A DNA stretch of 64,000 nt from GCA-2728135 sp002728135 (GTDB lineage: Bacteria > Pseudomonadota > Alphaproteobacteria > UBA828): NCBI GenBank assembly GCA_963997635.1, contig CAXEND010000012.1:12019-76018 (forward strand). Reading direction: 5' to 3'. This document shows, one piece after another, positions 1-8,641 of the stretch. Under the pieces are notes generated by a model. That model was not told where the DNA came from and ran no database searches. It saw only the letters and a program-made list of their open reading frames with translations. Within the stretch, counting starts at the first letter, position 1; the number at the start of each line of letters is the position of its first letter. Position numbers and translations under genes: made by a program.

Positions 1-299
1 TCAACATGTTTCCGCATTTTTTTTAGTACCTCCATGGCTTCAGCTACATGTTCAGGTTTAGGAACCTTTGTTGAAACTGGGACAGGTGCATTATTAATTG
101 GCTGGATTTCCTCATTCTTACCACTTCGTTGTTTGCTAGTAGATATATTAGGTGCCATGGGTGCTTTTTTAATTTCTATATCCCCACAAACTGGGCAAGA
201 TACTTCACCAGCTATAACTTGAGATTCAAAAGTTTGGCTATCTGCGAACCATGCCTCAAAAATATGTTCACGTGAGCAGGTTAGATCGAATACTATCAT
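1..299 (-). CDS. DUF1178 family protein, C-terminus cut by left edge
   Basis: The first 99 codons of a minus-strand gene can be read, starting at ATG 299 (MIVFDLTCSREHIFEAW). They match the conserved opening of the DUF1178 family: a short N-terminal sequence with a Cys, then a CPVCG pair near residue 38 that looks like half of a small zinc site, and a low-complexity linker rich in Pro, Ser and Asn. The C-terminal helix begins (AEAMEVLKKMRKHV) and then leaves the window. The function of DUF1178 is unknown. In alphaproteobacteria it commonly follows the glutaredoxin/Nit-amidase pair, which lies just to the right here, but a plus-strand methyltransferase separates them. Confidence 0.8.
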   Translation of the reverse strand, partial: MIVFDLTCSREHIFEAWFADSQTFESQVIAGEVSCPVCGDIEIKKAPMAPNISTSKQRSGKNEEIQPINNAPVPVSTKVPKPEHVAEAMEVLKKMRKHV

Positions 300-379
300 A
301 ATTTTTCTAGATCCCTTGAACAACTCATACTAAAAAGTCATACACTATAAAATATATATTTGGAAACTATATTAGCAAG

Positions 380-913
380 ATGCTCAATCATTCTTTAGAA
401 GATTTATCACCATCACAATGGGTGGTTCGCCATTCAAAATACATCAAAAACAAAGGTAATGTTTTAGACCTTGCGTGTGGTACTGGGCGGCACACAAGAT
501 ACTTACTATCCCTTGGCCACCACGTAACTGCGATTGATATTGACATATCAAAAATGAAAAATATTAATACTTACAATTCCCTTGACAAAATACAATATAA
601 TCTCGAAAAATCATCTTGGCCATTACAAGATAGAATATTCGATGGTGTGATAGTTACAAATTATTTACATCGACCAATTATTCCATTTATTCTAGAATCA
701 CTTGCCACCAATGGAACGCTAATATACGAAACTTTTGCAGTAGGTAATGAGTCTTATGGAAAACCTAAGAATCCTGATTACCTATTAAAGAGAGGGGAAT
801 TACTAGATATTTGCCATAAAAAATTAAGTATTGTTGCATACGAGGATATAGTTGTAAAAAAACCGAAACAAGCTGTACTACAACGTATTTGTGCCATCAG
901 AAAATCTACTTAA
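380..913 (+). CDS. Small class I SAM-dependent methyltransferase
   Basis: This 177-residue protein has the glycine-rich SAM-binding motif I VLDLACGTGRHT at about residues 29-40, followed by an acidic residue ending strand 2 (VTAIDID), the usual ribose contact. Motif IV reads FDGVIVTNYLHR. This is the compact TehB-like Rossmann methyltransferase fold; the substrate cannot be deduced. It sits alone on the plus strand, converging with the Nit amidase (11-nt gap) and divergent from the DUF1178 gene, so it has its own promoter. No clear Shine-Dalgarno precedes the ATG. It interrupts an otherwise common alphaproteobacterial gene string. Confidence 0.75.
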   Translation: MLNHSLEDLSPSQWVVRHSKYIKNKGNVLDLACGTGRHTRYLLSLGHHVTAIDIDISKMKNINTYNSLDKIQYNLEKSSWPLQDRIFDGVIVTNYLHRPIIPFILESLATNGTLIYETFAVGNESYGKPKNPDYLLKRGELLDICHKKLSIVAYEDIVVKKPKQAVLQRICAIRKST

Positions 914-924
914 AGTATAAAATA

Positions 925-1749
925 CTATAATAGTCTATATTTTTTTTCATGTTTAAGGGTGGGCAATTCTAATCTTACACGACTAACTGTATTAAGGTTA
1001 ATATCGGCAATTATAGACCTTACTCCTTCACCAGCATCAGCTAACACTTTACCCCAAGGATCAACTATCAGTGAATGTCCGTAGGTTGACCGGCCACCGG
1101 AATGCTGCCCCCACATGCCTGGAGCAACAATAAAACAGCCAGACTCAATAGCACGTGCTCTAACCAAAACATGCCAATGATCTTTGCCTGTAAATCTAGT
1201 AAAAGCAGCGGGAATAGTTATAACTTGTGCTCCAGCATTGGCTAGCAGAGAATATAAAGATGGAAATCGCAGATCATAGCAAATAGTCATACCAATTTTT
1301 CCCCAAGGCAAATCAACAACTACTGCTTTGTCTCCATTTTTATAAAGGTCTGACTCATTATAAATTTCCCCACTTGAAAGGGTAACATCAAAAAGGTGAA
1401 TTTTATTATAATTACCTATTATATTTCCATTTGAATCAATTAGAATCGAGCAGTTCAAAAGCTTTCTACCTTTTGATTTTAATGCTAACGAACCTATTAA
1501 AATATATGTTTTAGTTCTAATTGCTAAATCCGCAAATGTAGATATTGCAGGGTGGTCTTTAAGAGTGCCAGATTGCTCTATTAAAGAGTCCACGCAATGT
1601 TCCATAAGTGCAACATTCTCTGGTGTCGCTATAAACTTAGCTCCTTTACTAGCCACATCAAGAATCATTTCACTAACTACAGAAATATTTTCTTCCATAT
1701 TTTGAGTAGATGAAGGCTGAATACAAGCCACACGAATTGAATTTGGCAT
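925..1749 (-). CDS. Nit-type carbon-nitrogen hydrolase (omega-amidase / deaminated glutathione amidase-like)
   Basis: A 274-residue member of the nitrilase superfamily, amidase branch. The catalytic triad is visible: Glu44 (TPENVALMEH), Lys116 (YNKIHLFDV) and Cys157 (GMTICYDLRFP). The length and the CYDLRFP block match Nit1/Nit2 proteins, which hydrolyse deaminated glutathione or omega-amides of 2-oxo acids. The gene lies 5 nt downstream of the glutaredoxin gene in the same direction, so the two are probably cotranscribed. A link to glutathione repair fits this neighbour, but the exact substrate is inferred from the family only. Confidence 0.88.
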   Translation of the reverse strand: MPNSIRVACIQPSSTQNMEENISVVSEMILDVASKGAKFIATPENVALMEHCVDSLIEQSGTLKDHPAISTFADLAIRTKTYILIGSLALKSKGRKLLNCSILIDSNGNIIGNYNKIHLFDVTLSSGEIYNESDLYKNGDKAVVVDLPWGKIGMTICYDLRFPSLYSLLANAGAQVITIPAAFTRFTGKDHWHVLVRARAIESGCFIVAPGMWGQHSGGRSTYGHSLIVDPWGKVLADAGEGVRSIIADINLNTVSRVRLELPTLKHEKKYRLL

Positions 1750-1754
1750 ATATT

Positions 1755-2006
1755 TTATCCTAGTTTTGTATCAAGTACTCCACTTTTCTCTATAGCCGCC
1801 AAATCATCTGAACCGCCTATATGCTCATCGTTAATAAATATTTGAGGTACATAATGTGACCCCGCTCTCTCAATCATTTCATCACGACATTTTTCATTTG
1901 ATGTAACGTCATATTCCAAAAAAGATATATTTTTATTTTTAAGTATTTTCTTTGCACGCACGCAAAATCCACACAAAGATGTAGTGTATATTTCAACTTT
2001 TGGCAC
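1755..2006 (-). CDS. grxC: Glutaredoxin 3
   Basis: A small thioredoxin-fold protein with a dithiol site CGFC (Cys12 and Cys15 from the chosen start), in place of the usual CPYC. The cis-Pro region (YVPQIFIN) and the C-terminal glutathione-binding GGSDDL motif are intact. It reduces protein disulfides and glutathione mixed disulfides in the cytoplasm. I chose GTG at 2006 because GAGG lies 7 nt upstream of it; a TTG two codons earlier is only 1 nt from that GAGG. It heads a short operon with the Nit amidase. A comF gene often lies upstream in alphaproteobacteria but is absent here. Confidence 0.9.
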   Translation of the reverse strand: MPKVEIYTTSLCGFCVRAKKILKNKNISFLEYDVTSNEKCRDEMIERAGSHYVPQIFINDEHIGGSDDLAAIEKSGVLDTKLG

Positions 2007-2183
2007 AATCAAGCCTCGTTTATAAAATTATAAATCAATATTAATTTAAGAATTATTATGGAGTATAAGATATTATGGCTAAATCTAATATTATTAATAA
2101 CCTGTAATTTTTTTTACCTGAAATAATATATGATTTAATGTTATATTTCACAAATTCTAGAATGTTTGGAAACTCTCACAATA

Positions 2184-3071
2184 ATGGAAAAATCTGACTC
2201 AATATTTGACCAAAATGCTTTGTTCCAGCATCGCAAACGTGCAAAAAAAGAATTTAAATTACACGACTTCATGATTCAGGAAGTTGCTGGACGCCTATCA
2301 GAACGATTAGAAGAAACAAATCGTAATTTTGATACTGCCATTGGTATTTGTTGGCAGAATAGAATTCTTAGAGAAATATGTCATAGAGCAAATAACATTG
2401 ATAAACTTATTATATATAACAATTGCAAAACAAAAAATTCTGATAAAAATCAGATAATTGCAGAACCTGAACTTTTTCCTATTGCCCCCAAATCTATAGA
2501 CTTATTTGTTAGCCTACTGGAATGGCACTGGATAAATGACCTGCCTGGTGTGCTGTCGCAATCTCTATCTGCACTAAAATCAGACGGCTTGATCCTTGGG
2601 GCTATGTTTGGAGGAAACACACTAACTGAACTCCGCACCGTACTTATTGAGGCCGAAATGATTACAAAAGGAGGAGTCACTCCTCGTATCCCGCCTTTTG
2701 TAGACGTTGAAACATTAGGAAACTTACTTTTAAGGATAGGGTTTACGCTACCTGTGATTGATATAGACACGATAAATGTAACCTACCCTAATGCATTCAA
2801 ATTAATGCATGAAATAAGAGGAATGGGAGAAACAAACTGCTTAACAAAACGAAGTAAAAAATTTACCAGAAGAGATATACTTTATAGAGCAGCTGAATTA
2901 TATAATGATAAATATGGGACAAGCGATGGAAGAATTAATGCAACATTCCAAGTAATCTTCTTTACTGCTTGGGCACCCCATCATTCTCAACCTAAACCTA
3001 AGAAACGCGGAAGTGGCAAATACTCTCTTGAGTCTGCTATTAATAATTTTGAGGGCATTAAAAACAAATAA
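2184..3071 (+). CDS. SAM-dependent methyltransferase-fold protein, NDUFAF5/BioC-like
   Basis: The protein starts MEKSDSIFDQNALFQHRKRA, the characteristic opening of alphaproteobacterial homologues of mitochondrial NDUFAF5, a complex I assembly factor with a methyltransferase fold. Further conserved blocks are the SLEWHWINDLPGVL region and FGGNTLTELRTVLIEAE, then a C-terminal YxxKYGTSDGRINATFQVIF segment near residues 255-275. Motif I is degenerate (AIGICWQN), as is common in this group. The ATG at 2184 matches family starts; a TTG 18 nt upstream would add six unconserved residues. It is divergent from grxC. Annotations vary between BioC and NDUFAF5; the latter fits better. Confidence 0.82.
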   Translation: MEKSDSIFDQNALFQHRKRAKKEFKLHDFMIQEVAGRLSERLEETNRNFDTAIGICWQNRILREICHRANNIDKLIIYNNCKTKNSDKNQIIAEPELFPIAPKSIDLFVSLLEWHWINDLPGVLSQSLSALKSDGLILGAMFGGNTLTELRTVLIEAEMITKGGVTPRIPPFVDVETLGNLLLRIGFTLPVIDIDTINVTYPNAFKLMHEIRGMGETNCLTKRSKKFTRRDILYRAAELYNDKYGTSDGRINATFQVIFFTAWAPHHSQPKPKKRGSGKYSLESAINNFEGIKNK

Positions 3072-3072
3072 T

Positions 3073-3495
3073 TTAAAGAAAATCTCTGAGAAATGCCTTT
3101 AATGGTGAATCTGCAGGTAACATATCAAAATTTCTTAGTTCTCTGATATTAACCCATTTTAATACTTGGCCTTCAACTGGCTTTGGACTTCCATTCCAAA
3201 CACGACAAACAAAAAGAGGCATCAATAAATGAAATGATTCGTATTTGTGAGATGCAAATGTCAATGGTGAGAGACAGCTCTTATCAATTCTGATGGCAAG
3301 CTCTTCCTCAACTTCCCTTATTAAGGCCCCCTCAGGGGTTTCCCCTTTTTCCACCTTACCACCAGGAAATTCCCAATAGCCGGCCATATGCTTGTGAATC
3401 GGACGTTTTGAGATCAAAACTCTATTGTCTAAATCGATTAATGCTATTGCTACAACAAGCTTTAGAGGAACTATTTTATGATCTGTATCCTGCAT
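3073..3495 (-). CDS. mutT: NUDIX hydrolase, MutT-type 8-oxo-dGTP diphosphatase
   Basis: A 140-residue NUDIX protein. The NUDIX box is complete: GGKVEKGETPEGALIREVEE, with the REVEEEL core that binds Mg2+. The family removes oxidised dGTP from the nucleotide pool. The start lies within the last 20 nt of argJ, so the two genes are translationally coupled, matching the argJ-mutT order known from many alphaproteobacteria. It ends 1 nt from the convergent methyltransferase gene. Assignment to MutT rather than another NUDIX member rests on length, box sequence and context. Confidence 0.88.
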   Translation of the reverse strand: MQDTDHKIVPLKLVVAIALIDLDNRVLISKRPIHKHMAGYWEFPGGKVEKGETPEGALIREVEEELAIRIDKSCLSPLTFASHKYESFHLLMPLFVCRVWNGSPKPVEGQVLKWVNIRELRNFDMLPADSPLKAFLRDFL

Positions 3496-4699
3496 TTATC
3501 TCTATATATCTATGTGTAAGGTCACTGGTCCATACCTGTGCCGAGCCATTACCAAGACCTAGATCTATATCTATATTAATCGACCTTGCCTTCATGTGCC
3601 TTACAGCCTTAGCTTCCGAGTAAGAACTACAAATGCCGCCATCAGTTGCCACTAACTGTCCACCAATCCAAATTTTCATACGTTTTTGATTAATTTTCTC
3701 TCCTGCATTACCTGCAGCTGCAGCTAACCTGCCCCAATTTGGATCGGACGCGGCTAAAGCCGTTTTAACCAATGGAGATTCAGCAACAGATTTAGCTATA
3801 CGTTTCCCAGATTGATTACTTCGGGCACCAGATATCCTGATTGATGCTACTTTGGTAACTCCCTCTCCGTCCCGGACGATTTGCATAGCCAAATTCATAC
3901 AAATTTTATTTAAGGCATCACGAAAAAGTAAAATCTCAGATGATTTAAGGTTTTTCACAGCAGGATGTTTTGCCTGCCTAGTTGCAAAAATTAAGCAAGT
4001 ATCACTTGTCGAGGTATCTCCATCAACTGTTATAGAATTAAATGAATTATTAACTATCGGACGTATTAATCCTCTAAGAATTGAAGATGGGAGATTGGCA
4101 TCAGTAAAAATAAAGCCCAACATAGTAGCCATATTTGGTGCGATCATGCCTGAGCCTTTTGCTATAGCATTAATAGTTACAGTGGTTTTACCAATTTTTG
4201 TTCTACACCAAGCGGCCTTTGGGTATGTATCAGTAGTCATAATTGCCCTAGCAGCATCTACCCATGGCGAGTTATATTTTTTGGAACATAGTTCAGGCAA
4301 AGCTGAAAGGATTGAATCAATTGGCAACACCTCGCCAATTACCCCTGTAGATGCAACAAATACATTTTCTGGTCGGCACGAAGCATGTCTGCCAATAAAT
4401 TTTGTTGTATCATTAACAGCTTTCAATCCTAAATGTCCTGTGTGAACGTTCGCATTTCCAGAATTAACTAACAGAGCACGTGCATAACCTTTAGGAAGAA
4501 TTTTTCTGCACCAATCTATCGGTGCACCACAAATATCATTTTTTGTCAAAACTCCTGCAACTGAAGCACCTTTAGGAAAGGACACATAAAGCAGATCCTT
4601 TTTATCAACATATTTAATACCAGCAGATGTTACAGCTAAATTTACACCCTCTAGTGTTGGCATTTTTGGAAATGATTTTGGAGCAAACGGGGATATCAA
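3476..4699 (-). CDS. argJ: Bifunctional glutamate N-acetyltransferase / amino-acid acetyltransferase ArgJ
   Basis: ArgJ recycles the acetyl group from N-acetylornithine to glutamate in arginine synthesis and may also make N-acetylglutamate from acetyl-CoA. The autoprocessing site KGSGMIAPNMATMLGF is clear: cleavage before Thr192 gives the alpha and beta chains and the nucleophile. The 407 residues match the family. The start is TTG at 4699, with AGGAG 7 nt upstream; it restores the conserved SPFAPKSFP opening that an ATG 36 nt later would remove. It overlaps mutT by 20 nt and follows the parvulin gene by about 60 nt. Confidence 0.95.
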   Translation of the reverse strand: MISPFAPKSFPKMPTLEGVNLAVTSAGIKYVDKKDLLYVSFPKGASVAGVLTKNDICGAPIDWCRKILPKGYARALLVNSGNANVHTGHLGLKAVNDTTKFIGRHASCRPENVFVASTGVIGEVLPIDSILSALPELCSKKYNSPWVDAARAIMTTDTYPKAAWCRTKIGKTTVTINAIAKGSGMIAPNMATMLGFIFTDANLPSSILRGLIRPIVNNSFNSITVDGDTSTSDTCLIFATRQAKHPAVKNLKSSEILLFRDALNKICMNLAMQIVRDGEGVTKVASIRISGARSNQSGKRIAKSVAESPLVKTALAASDPNWGRLAAAAGNAGEKINQKRMKIWIGGQLVATDGGICSSYSEAKAVRHMKARSINIDIDLGLGNGSAQVWTSDLTHRYIEINAGYRS

Positions 4700-4761
4700 G
4701 TTACAACTCCTAGATTTTGTGATCGGTCTTTTGACTATTAAATAATAAAAAAGTGGATAAA

Positions 4762-5610
4762 TTATTTTTCTATTAATAAATTAGATAAATTTGATTCTCT
4801 AATGTTTATTACTGCAGATCTTCTTGCCTCTCCTATCACTGAAGTCATTACCATACGTTCTAATTCATCCCTAAGTTCATCCTTAACTAAATTAAAGTCT
4901 GGGGCAGTCCTTGGTCTAATTTCTTCCAATTTTATAACATGCCACCCAAACTTCGTCTTTACTGGTTTACTTACTTCACCTGGGGTCAGAGCAAAAGCTA
5001 CTTGAGAAAAGTCTGGGACCATAGATTCACGTGTAAAAAAACCAAGATCACCTCCATTTGAAGCACTCGGGCCTATAGACTTTTGAGAAGCTAGCTGAGA
5101 AAAGTCAGCGCCTTCGGATAATTCAACTAATATAGATTCAGCCTCCTCCTTGGTTTTTAGAAGTATATGTCGAGCTCTTATCTCCTTATCACTATCCAGC
5201 TGTGAAACTAGCTGTTTATAACGTGCAAGAATAGTATCCTCTTTAACATTTTTAGCATATAGGTTCCGTAGGTAATGTTCACGCTTGAGTTGATCAATAA
5301 GGAAACTTAATTCATTTTTGTAGCTTTTTTTGGAAGTAATATTTTCTTCATCCGCTTTTGCGGAGAGAATCTTTAGGTCTATTAATTGCTGAAGCATCAT
5401 CTGACTTAATGAAGTTTTTGCCATATCTTGATAATCAGCAGGAAGAGAACTGATAGCTAGCTTAAGTTCGGCTAGTGTAATCGGATTGCCGTCTACATCG
5501 GCAATTATTTTATCTGAATCTTCGCTTGCAATAACTGGCGATGATATAGAGAAAGTGCTTACTAACAGTGATAAGGCAAAAATTATAATATATGATTTTA
5601 TGTTATACAT
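4762..5610 (-). CDS. Periplasmic parvulin-type peptidyl-prolyl isomerase
   Basis: A 282-residue secreted foldase. Residues 1-29 form a signal peptide (a long hydrophobic core ending at about VIAS|EDSDK). A helical SurA-like N-terminal segment follows (VDGNPITLAELKLAI). The rotamase domain spans about 135-235, with RARHILL at its start, GGDLGFF in the middle and FGWHVIKLEEI at its end. It should catalyse proline isomerisation in exported proteins. It is divergent from secA and upstream of argJ, a conserved alphaproteobacterial arrangement that links it to protein export by context. Confidence 0.9.
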   Translation of the reverse strand: MYNIKSYIIIFALSLLVSTFSISSPVIASEDSDKIIADVDGNPITLAELKLAISSLPADYQDMAKTSLSQMMLQQLIDLKILSAKADEENITSKKSYKNELSFLIDQLKREHYLRNLYAKNVKEDTILARYKQLVSQLDSDKEIRARHILLKTKEEAESILVELSEGADFSQLASQKSIGPSASNGGDLGFFTRESMVPDFSQVAFALTPGEVSKPVKTKFGWHVIKLEEIRPRTAPDFNLVKDELRDELERMVMTSVIGEARRSAVINIRESNLSNLLIEK

Positions 5611-5743
5611 AGTTAATTTATACTCTTATTTTAAGTTTGAACTTTTGATCAAAATATTAGTTTTTCACTCACCATAATGCATATAATACTTAAATAAAAA
5701 TACTAACTATCACATTATAGTGTATGAATAATGTAGCGATCCG

Positions 5744-5772
5744 TTGACACAACAACACGACGTGACTATTTC
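5744..5772 (+). promoter_or_regulatory. Candidate sigma-70 promoter for secA
   Basis: A perfect TTGACA lies at 5744-5749, followed after 17 nt by TATTTC at 5767-5772, a weak -10. It lies about 60 nt before the secA ATG, in the 219-nt divergent spacer shared with the parvulin gene. The -35 match is seen directly; activity is inference and the weak -10 keeps confidence low. Confidence 0.35.
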
Positions 5773-5829
5773 TTTTATTTTAAAAGGTTTGATTTATAAC
5801 CATTATTACACAAACTCCAGGATCGGCAA

Positions 5830-8634
5830 ATGGTAAGGGGTTTCGCTCGTCGAATATTCGGCACAGCTAATGATCGCGTTGTACGCGAGTTTACTGATCG
5901 CGTTAATGCGATTAACAATCTTGAGTCGGAGATTGAAAATCTCAGCGACAATGATCTTGCAATGCGCACAAATACCTTTCGTGAAAAGGTTCAGAACGGC
6001 ACAAGTCTAGACGATTTGATGATTCCTGCCTTTGCAACAGTCAGAGAAGCTGCAAAAAGAACACTTGGCCAGAGACATTACGATGTCCAATTGATTGGTG
6101 GTGCTGTACTTCACAGTGGAAAAATTGCAGAAATGTCAACTGGTGAAGGTAAGACCTTAGTTGCTACATTACCTGTATATCTCAATGCACTTAGCGGCCA
6201 AGGAGTTCACGTAATAACAGTTAATGACTACTTGGCCAAGCGTGATGCTGAATGGATGGGACAGGTTTATAATAAATTAGGCCTAACTGTTGGTTGTATT
6301 ACTAGCGGTATAGACGATGGCTTAAGACGTTCCCAATACGAACATGATGTCACTTATGGTACAAATAATGAATTTGGTTTTGATTATCTTCGCGACAATA
6401 TGAAATTCTCTCTTGAAAGCATGGTTCAGAGAGATTTCAACTTTGCCATAATTGATGAAGTAGATAGCATTTTAATTGATGAATCTAGGACACCACTAAT
6501 TATCTCCGGCCCAGCTGAAGATAGTTCTGAAATGTATTTAATAACTGATTCTATTATCCCGTCTTTAACAGAGAAAGATTATGAGATTGATGAAAAGGGA
6601 AGATCTGCATCTCTCACGGACGCTGGGGCAGAACGTGTTGAAATGCTTCTCGAAAAAACCGACATTTTAAAATCAGCTAATTTATATGATATTGAGAACG
6701 TTAGTACGGTTCATCATGTTAACCAAGCTCTCAAGGCACATAAATTGTTTGAATGTGACAGGGATTATATTGTTAAAGACAAAAAAGTAATTATCATTGA
6801 CGAGTTTACGGGCCGAATGATGGAAGGCCGTAGATTCTCCGACGGACTTCACCAGGCATTGGAAGCTAAAGAAAAAGTTCCTATTCAGAACGAAAACCAA
6901 ACTCTTGCATCAATTACCTTTCAAAATTATTTCAGAATGTATCCAAAATTAGCGGGAATGACAGGCACGGCAACAACCGAGTCTGCGGAATTTGCTGACA
7001 TTTATGGCCTAGATGTAATACAAATACCAACAAATGAACCTTGTACTAGAGATGATAAAGACGATGAAATTTACCGTACAGCAGAAGAAAAATGGAATGC
7101 AATTGTAAACACAATAAAGGACTGCCAAAGTAGACAACAACCTGTGTTAGTAGGTACAACCAGCATCGAAAAATCAGAAATGTTATCTACTCAACTTAAA
7201 TCCAACAAAATAAAACATAATGTTCTTAATGCACGTTACCACCAACAAGAAGCACATATTATTGCTCAAGCAGGAAGATTAGGTGCTGTAACAATAGCAA
7301 CCAATATGGCCGGGCGGGGAACAGATATTCAACTTGGAGGGAATGCCGAATTTCGTATTCAAGACGAATTAAAAGATTTTGATTCTCAAGAAGAACATTC
7401 AAAACTTACAAATGAACTAAAAAATGAGATCTTTAAAGAAAGGGAAAAAGTAATTCAAGCTGGTGGTCTAATGATTATTGGGTCTGAGCGCCATGAAGCC
7501 CGTCGGATTGATAATCAACTTCGTGGCCGTTCTGGTCGGCAAGGAGATCCAGGGATGACGTCTTTTTTCCTCTCATTGGAGGATGATCTTATGCGTCGTT
7601 TTGGATCTGAAAGAATGGATGGCATGTTAGGAAAACTAGGACTGAAAAAAGATGAGGCAATCATTCATCCTTGGATTAACAAAGCTATAGAGACTGCACA
7701 AAAAAAAGTCGAGTCAATGCACTATGAGGTTAGGAAAAACCTTCTTAAGTTTGACGATGTTATGAATGATCAAAGAAAGATTGTTTACGAACAAAGAAAA
7801 GACTTAATGAGAGCAAATGATGTTTCTGAAACTATACAGGAGATGCGTCATGATGTTGTGGAAGATATAGTCGATGACTACATTCCTGAAAAATCCTATC
7901 CAGATCAATGGGATATGAAAGGTATGTCTTCCGCAGTATTAGAAAAATTGAATTTAAGATTGGATTTGCAAGAATGGGCTGATGAGGAAGGTATAGATGA
8001 AGAAGAGTTTTTATCACGTCTGTCTGATCACTCCGACCGTATGATTGCTTCAAAGGTTGCTGTATATGGAACAGAAATATGGAGAATGGCTGAAAAAAGT
8101 CTTCTATTGCAGATCCTTGATCAGTCATGGAAAGAACATCTTTTGGCTCTTGATCACTTGCGACAAGGTATAGGGCTTAGGGCATATGGACAAAGAGACC
8201 CTTTAAATGAATATAGAGCTGAAGCATTTGAAATGTTTGAAGTAACGCTTGAACAACTTCGTGGTGAAATTACCCAACTTCTGGCACACGTAGAATTAAA
8301 GGAAAATGAAGACGGTGGATTAAAGGCACAACGTCCTCCGCAAGGTATTAGTGAGATACATAACGACCCTAAAGAAATGACTGATCCTTATAATGACGAA
8401 GAAGATAATACTTCAACTTCCGAACGTGTTGAAAAAGGGTTTATGCAAACAAGCAATGAAGGTGTCGAAAAAGAAAGAAACAGTAATGGCAACAATAAAC
8501 CAAGCTCAACTAGATTAAGAAAAGAAAATTTCGACCCTTCCGATCCTTCTACTTGGGGGCGCGTTGGCAGAAATGAAAAATGCCCGTGTGGTTCACAAAA
8601 GAAATTTAAGCATTGTTGTGGTAATTTAATTTAA
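5830..8634 (+). CDS. secA: Preprotein translocase ATPase SecA
   Basis: SecA is the motor that drives unfolded preproteins through SecYEG. The 934-residue sequence has Walker A GEGKT at 105-109, Walker B DEVD at 209-212, the second motor domain with NMAGRGTDIQLGG, and QLRGRSGRQGDPG near residue 560. The C-terminus ends in the zinc-binding SEC-C tail (Cys918, Cys920, Cys929, Cys930) that contacts SecB and phospholipid. An acidic, low-complexity linker of about 70 residues precedes the tail. The ATG at 5830 has AGGA upstream. It converges with accA, leaving only 7 nt between stop codons. Confidence 0.98.
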   Translation: MVRGFARRIFGTANDRVVREFTDRVNAINNLESEIENLSDNDLAMRTNTFREKVQNGTSLDDLMIPAFATVREAAKRTLGQRHYDVQLIGGAVLHSGKIAEMSTGEGKTLVATLPVYLNALSGQGVHVITVNDYLAKRDAEWMGQVYNKLGLTVGCITSGIDDGLRRSQYEHDVTYGTNNEFGFDYLRDNMKFSLESMVQRDFNFAIIDEVDSILIDESRTPLIISGPAEDSSEMYLITDSIIPSLTEKDYEIDEKGRSASLTDAGAERVEMLLEKTDILKSANLYDIENVSTVHHVNQALKAHKLFECDRDYIVKDKKVIIIDEFTGRMMEGRRFSDGLHQALEAKEKVPIQNENQTLASITFQNYFRMYPKLAGMTGTATTESAEFADIYGLDVIQIPTNEPCTRDDKDDEIYRTAEEKWNAIVNTIKDCQSRQQPVLVGTTSIEKSEMLSTQLKSNKIKHNVLNARYHQQEAHIIAQAGRLGAVTIATNMAGRGTDIQLGGNAEFRIQDELKDFDSQEEHSKLTNELKNEIFKEREKVIQAGGLMIIGSERHEARRIDNQLRGRSGRQGDPGMTSFFLSLEDDLMRRFGSERMDGMLGKLGLKKDEAIIHPWINKAIETAQKKVESMHYEVRKNLLKFDDVMNDQRKIVYEQRKDLMRANDVSETIQEMRHDVVEDIVDDYIPEKSYPDQWDMKGMSSAVLEKLNLRLDLQEWADEEGIDEEEFLSRLSDHSDRMIASKVAVYGTEIWRMAEKSLLLQILDQSWKEHLLALDHLRQGIGLRAYGQRDPLNEYRAEAFEMFEVTLEQLRGEITQLLAHVELKENEDGGLKAQRPPQGISEIHNDPKEMTDPYNDEEDNTSTSERVEKGFMQTSNEGVEKERNSNGNNKPSSTRLRKENFDPSDPSTWGRVGRNEKCPCGSQKKFKHCCGNLI

Positions 8635-8641
8635 TAAAAAC

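Noticed and set aside
3852..4445. 197-aa open frame antisense to argJ
   Set aside because: Lies entirely inside argJ, which has full motif support; no ribosome site and no recognisable domain.
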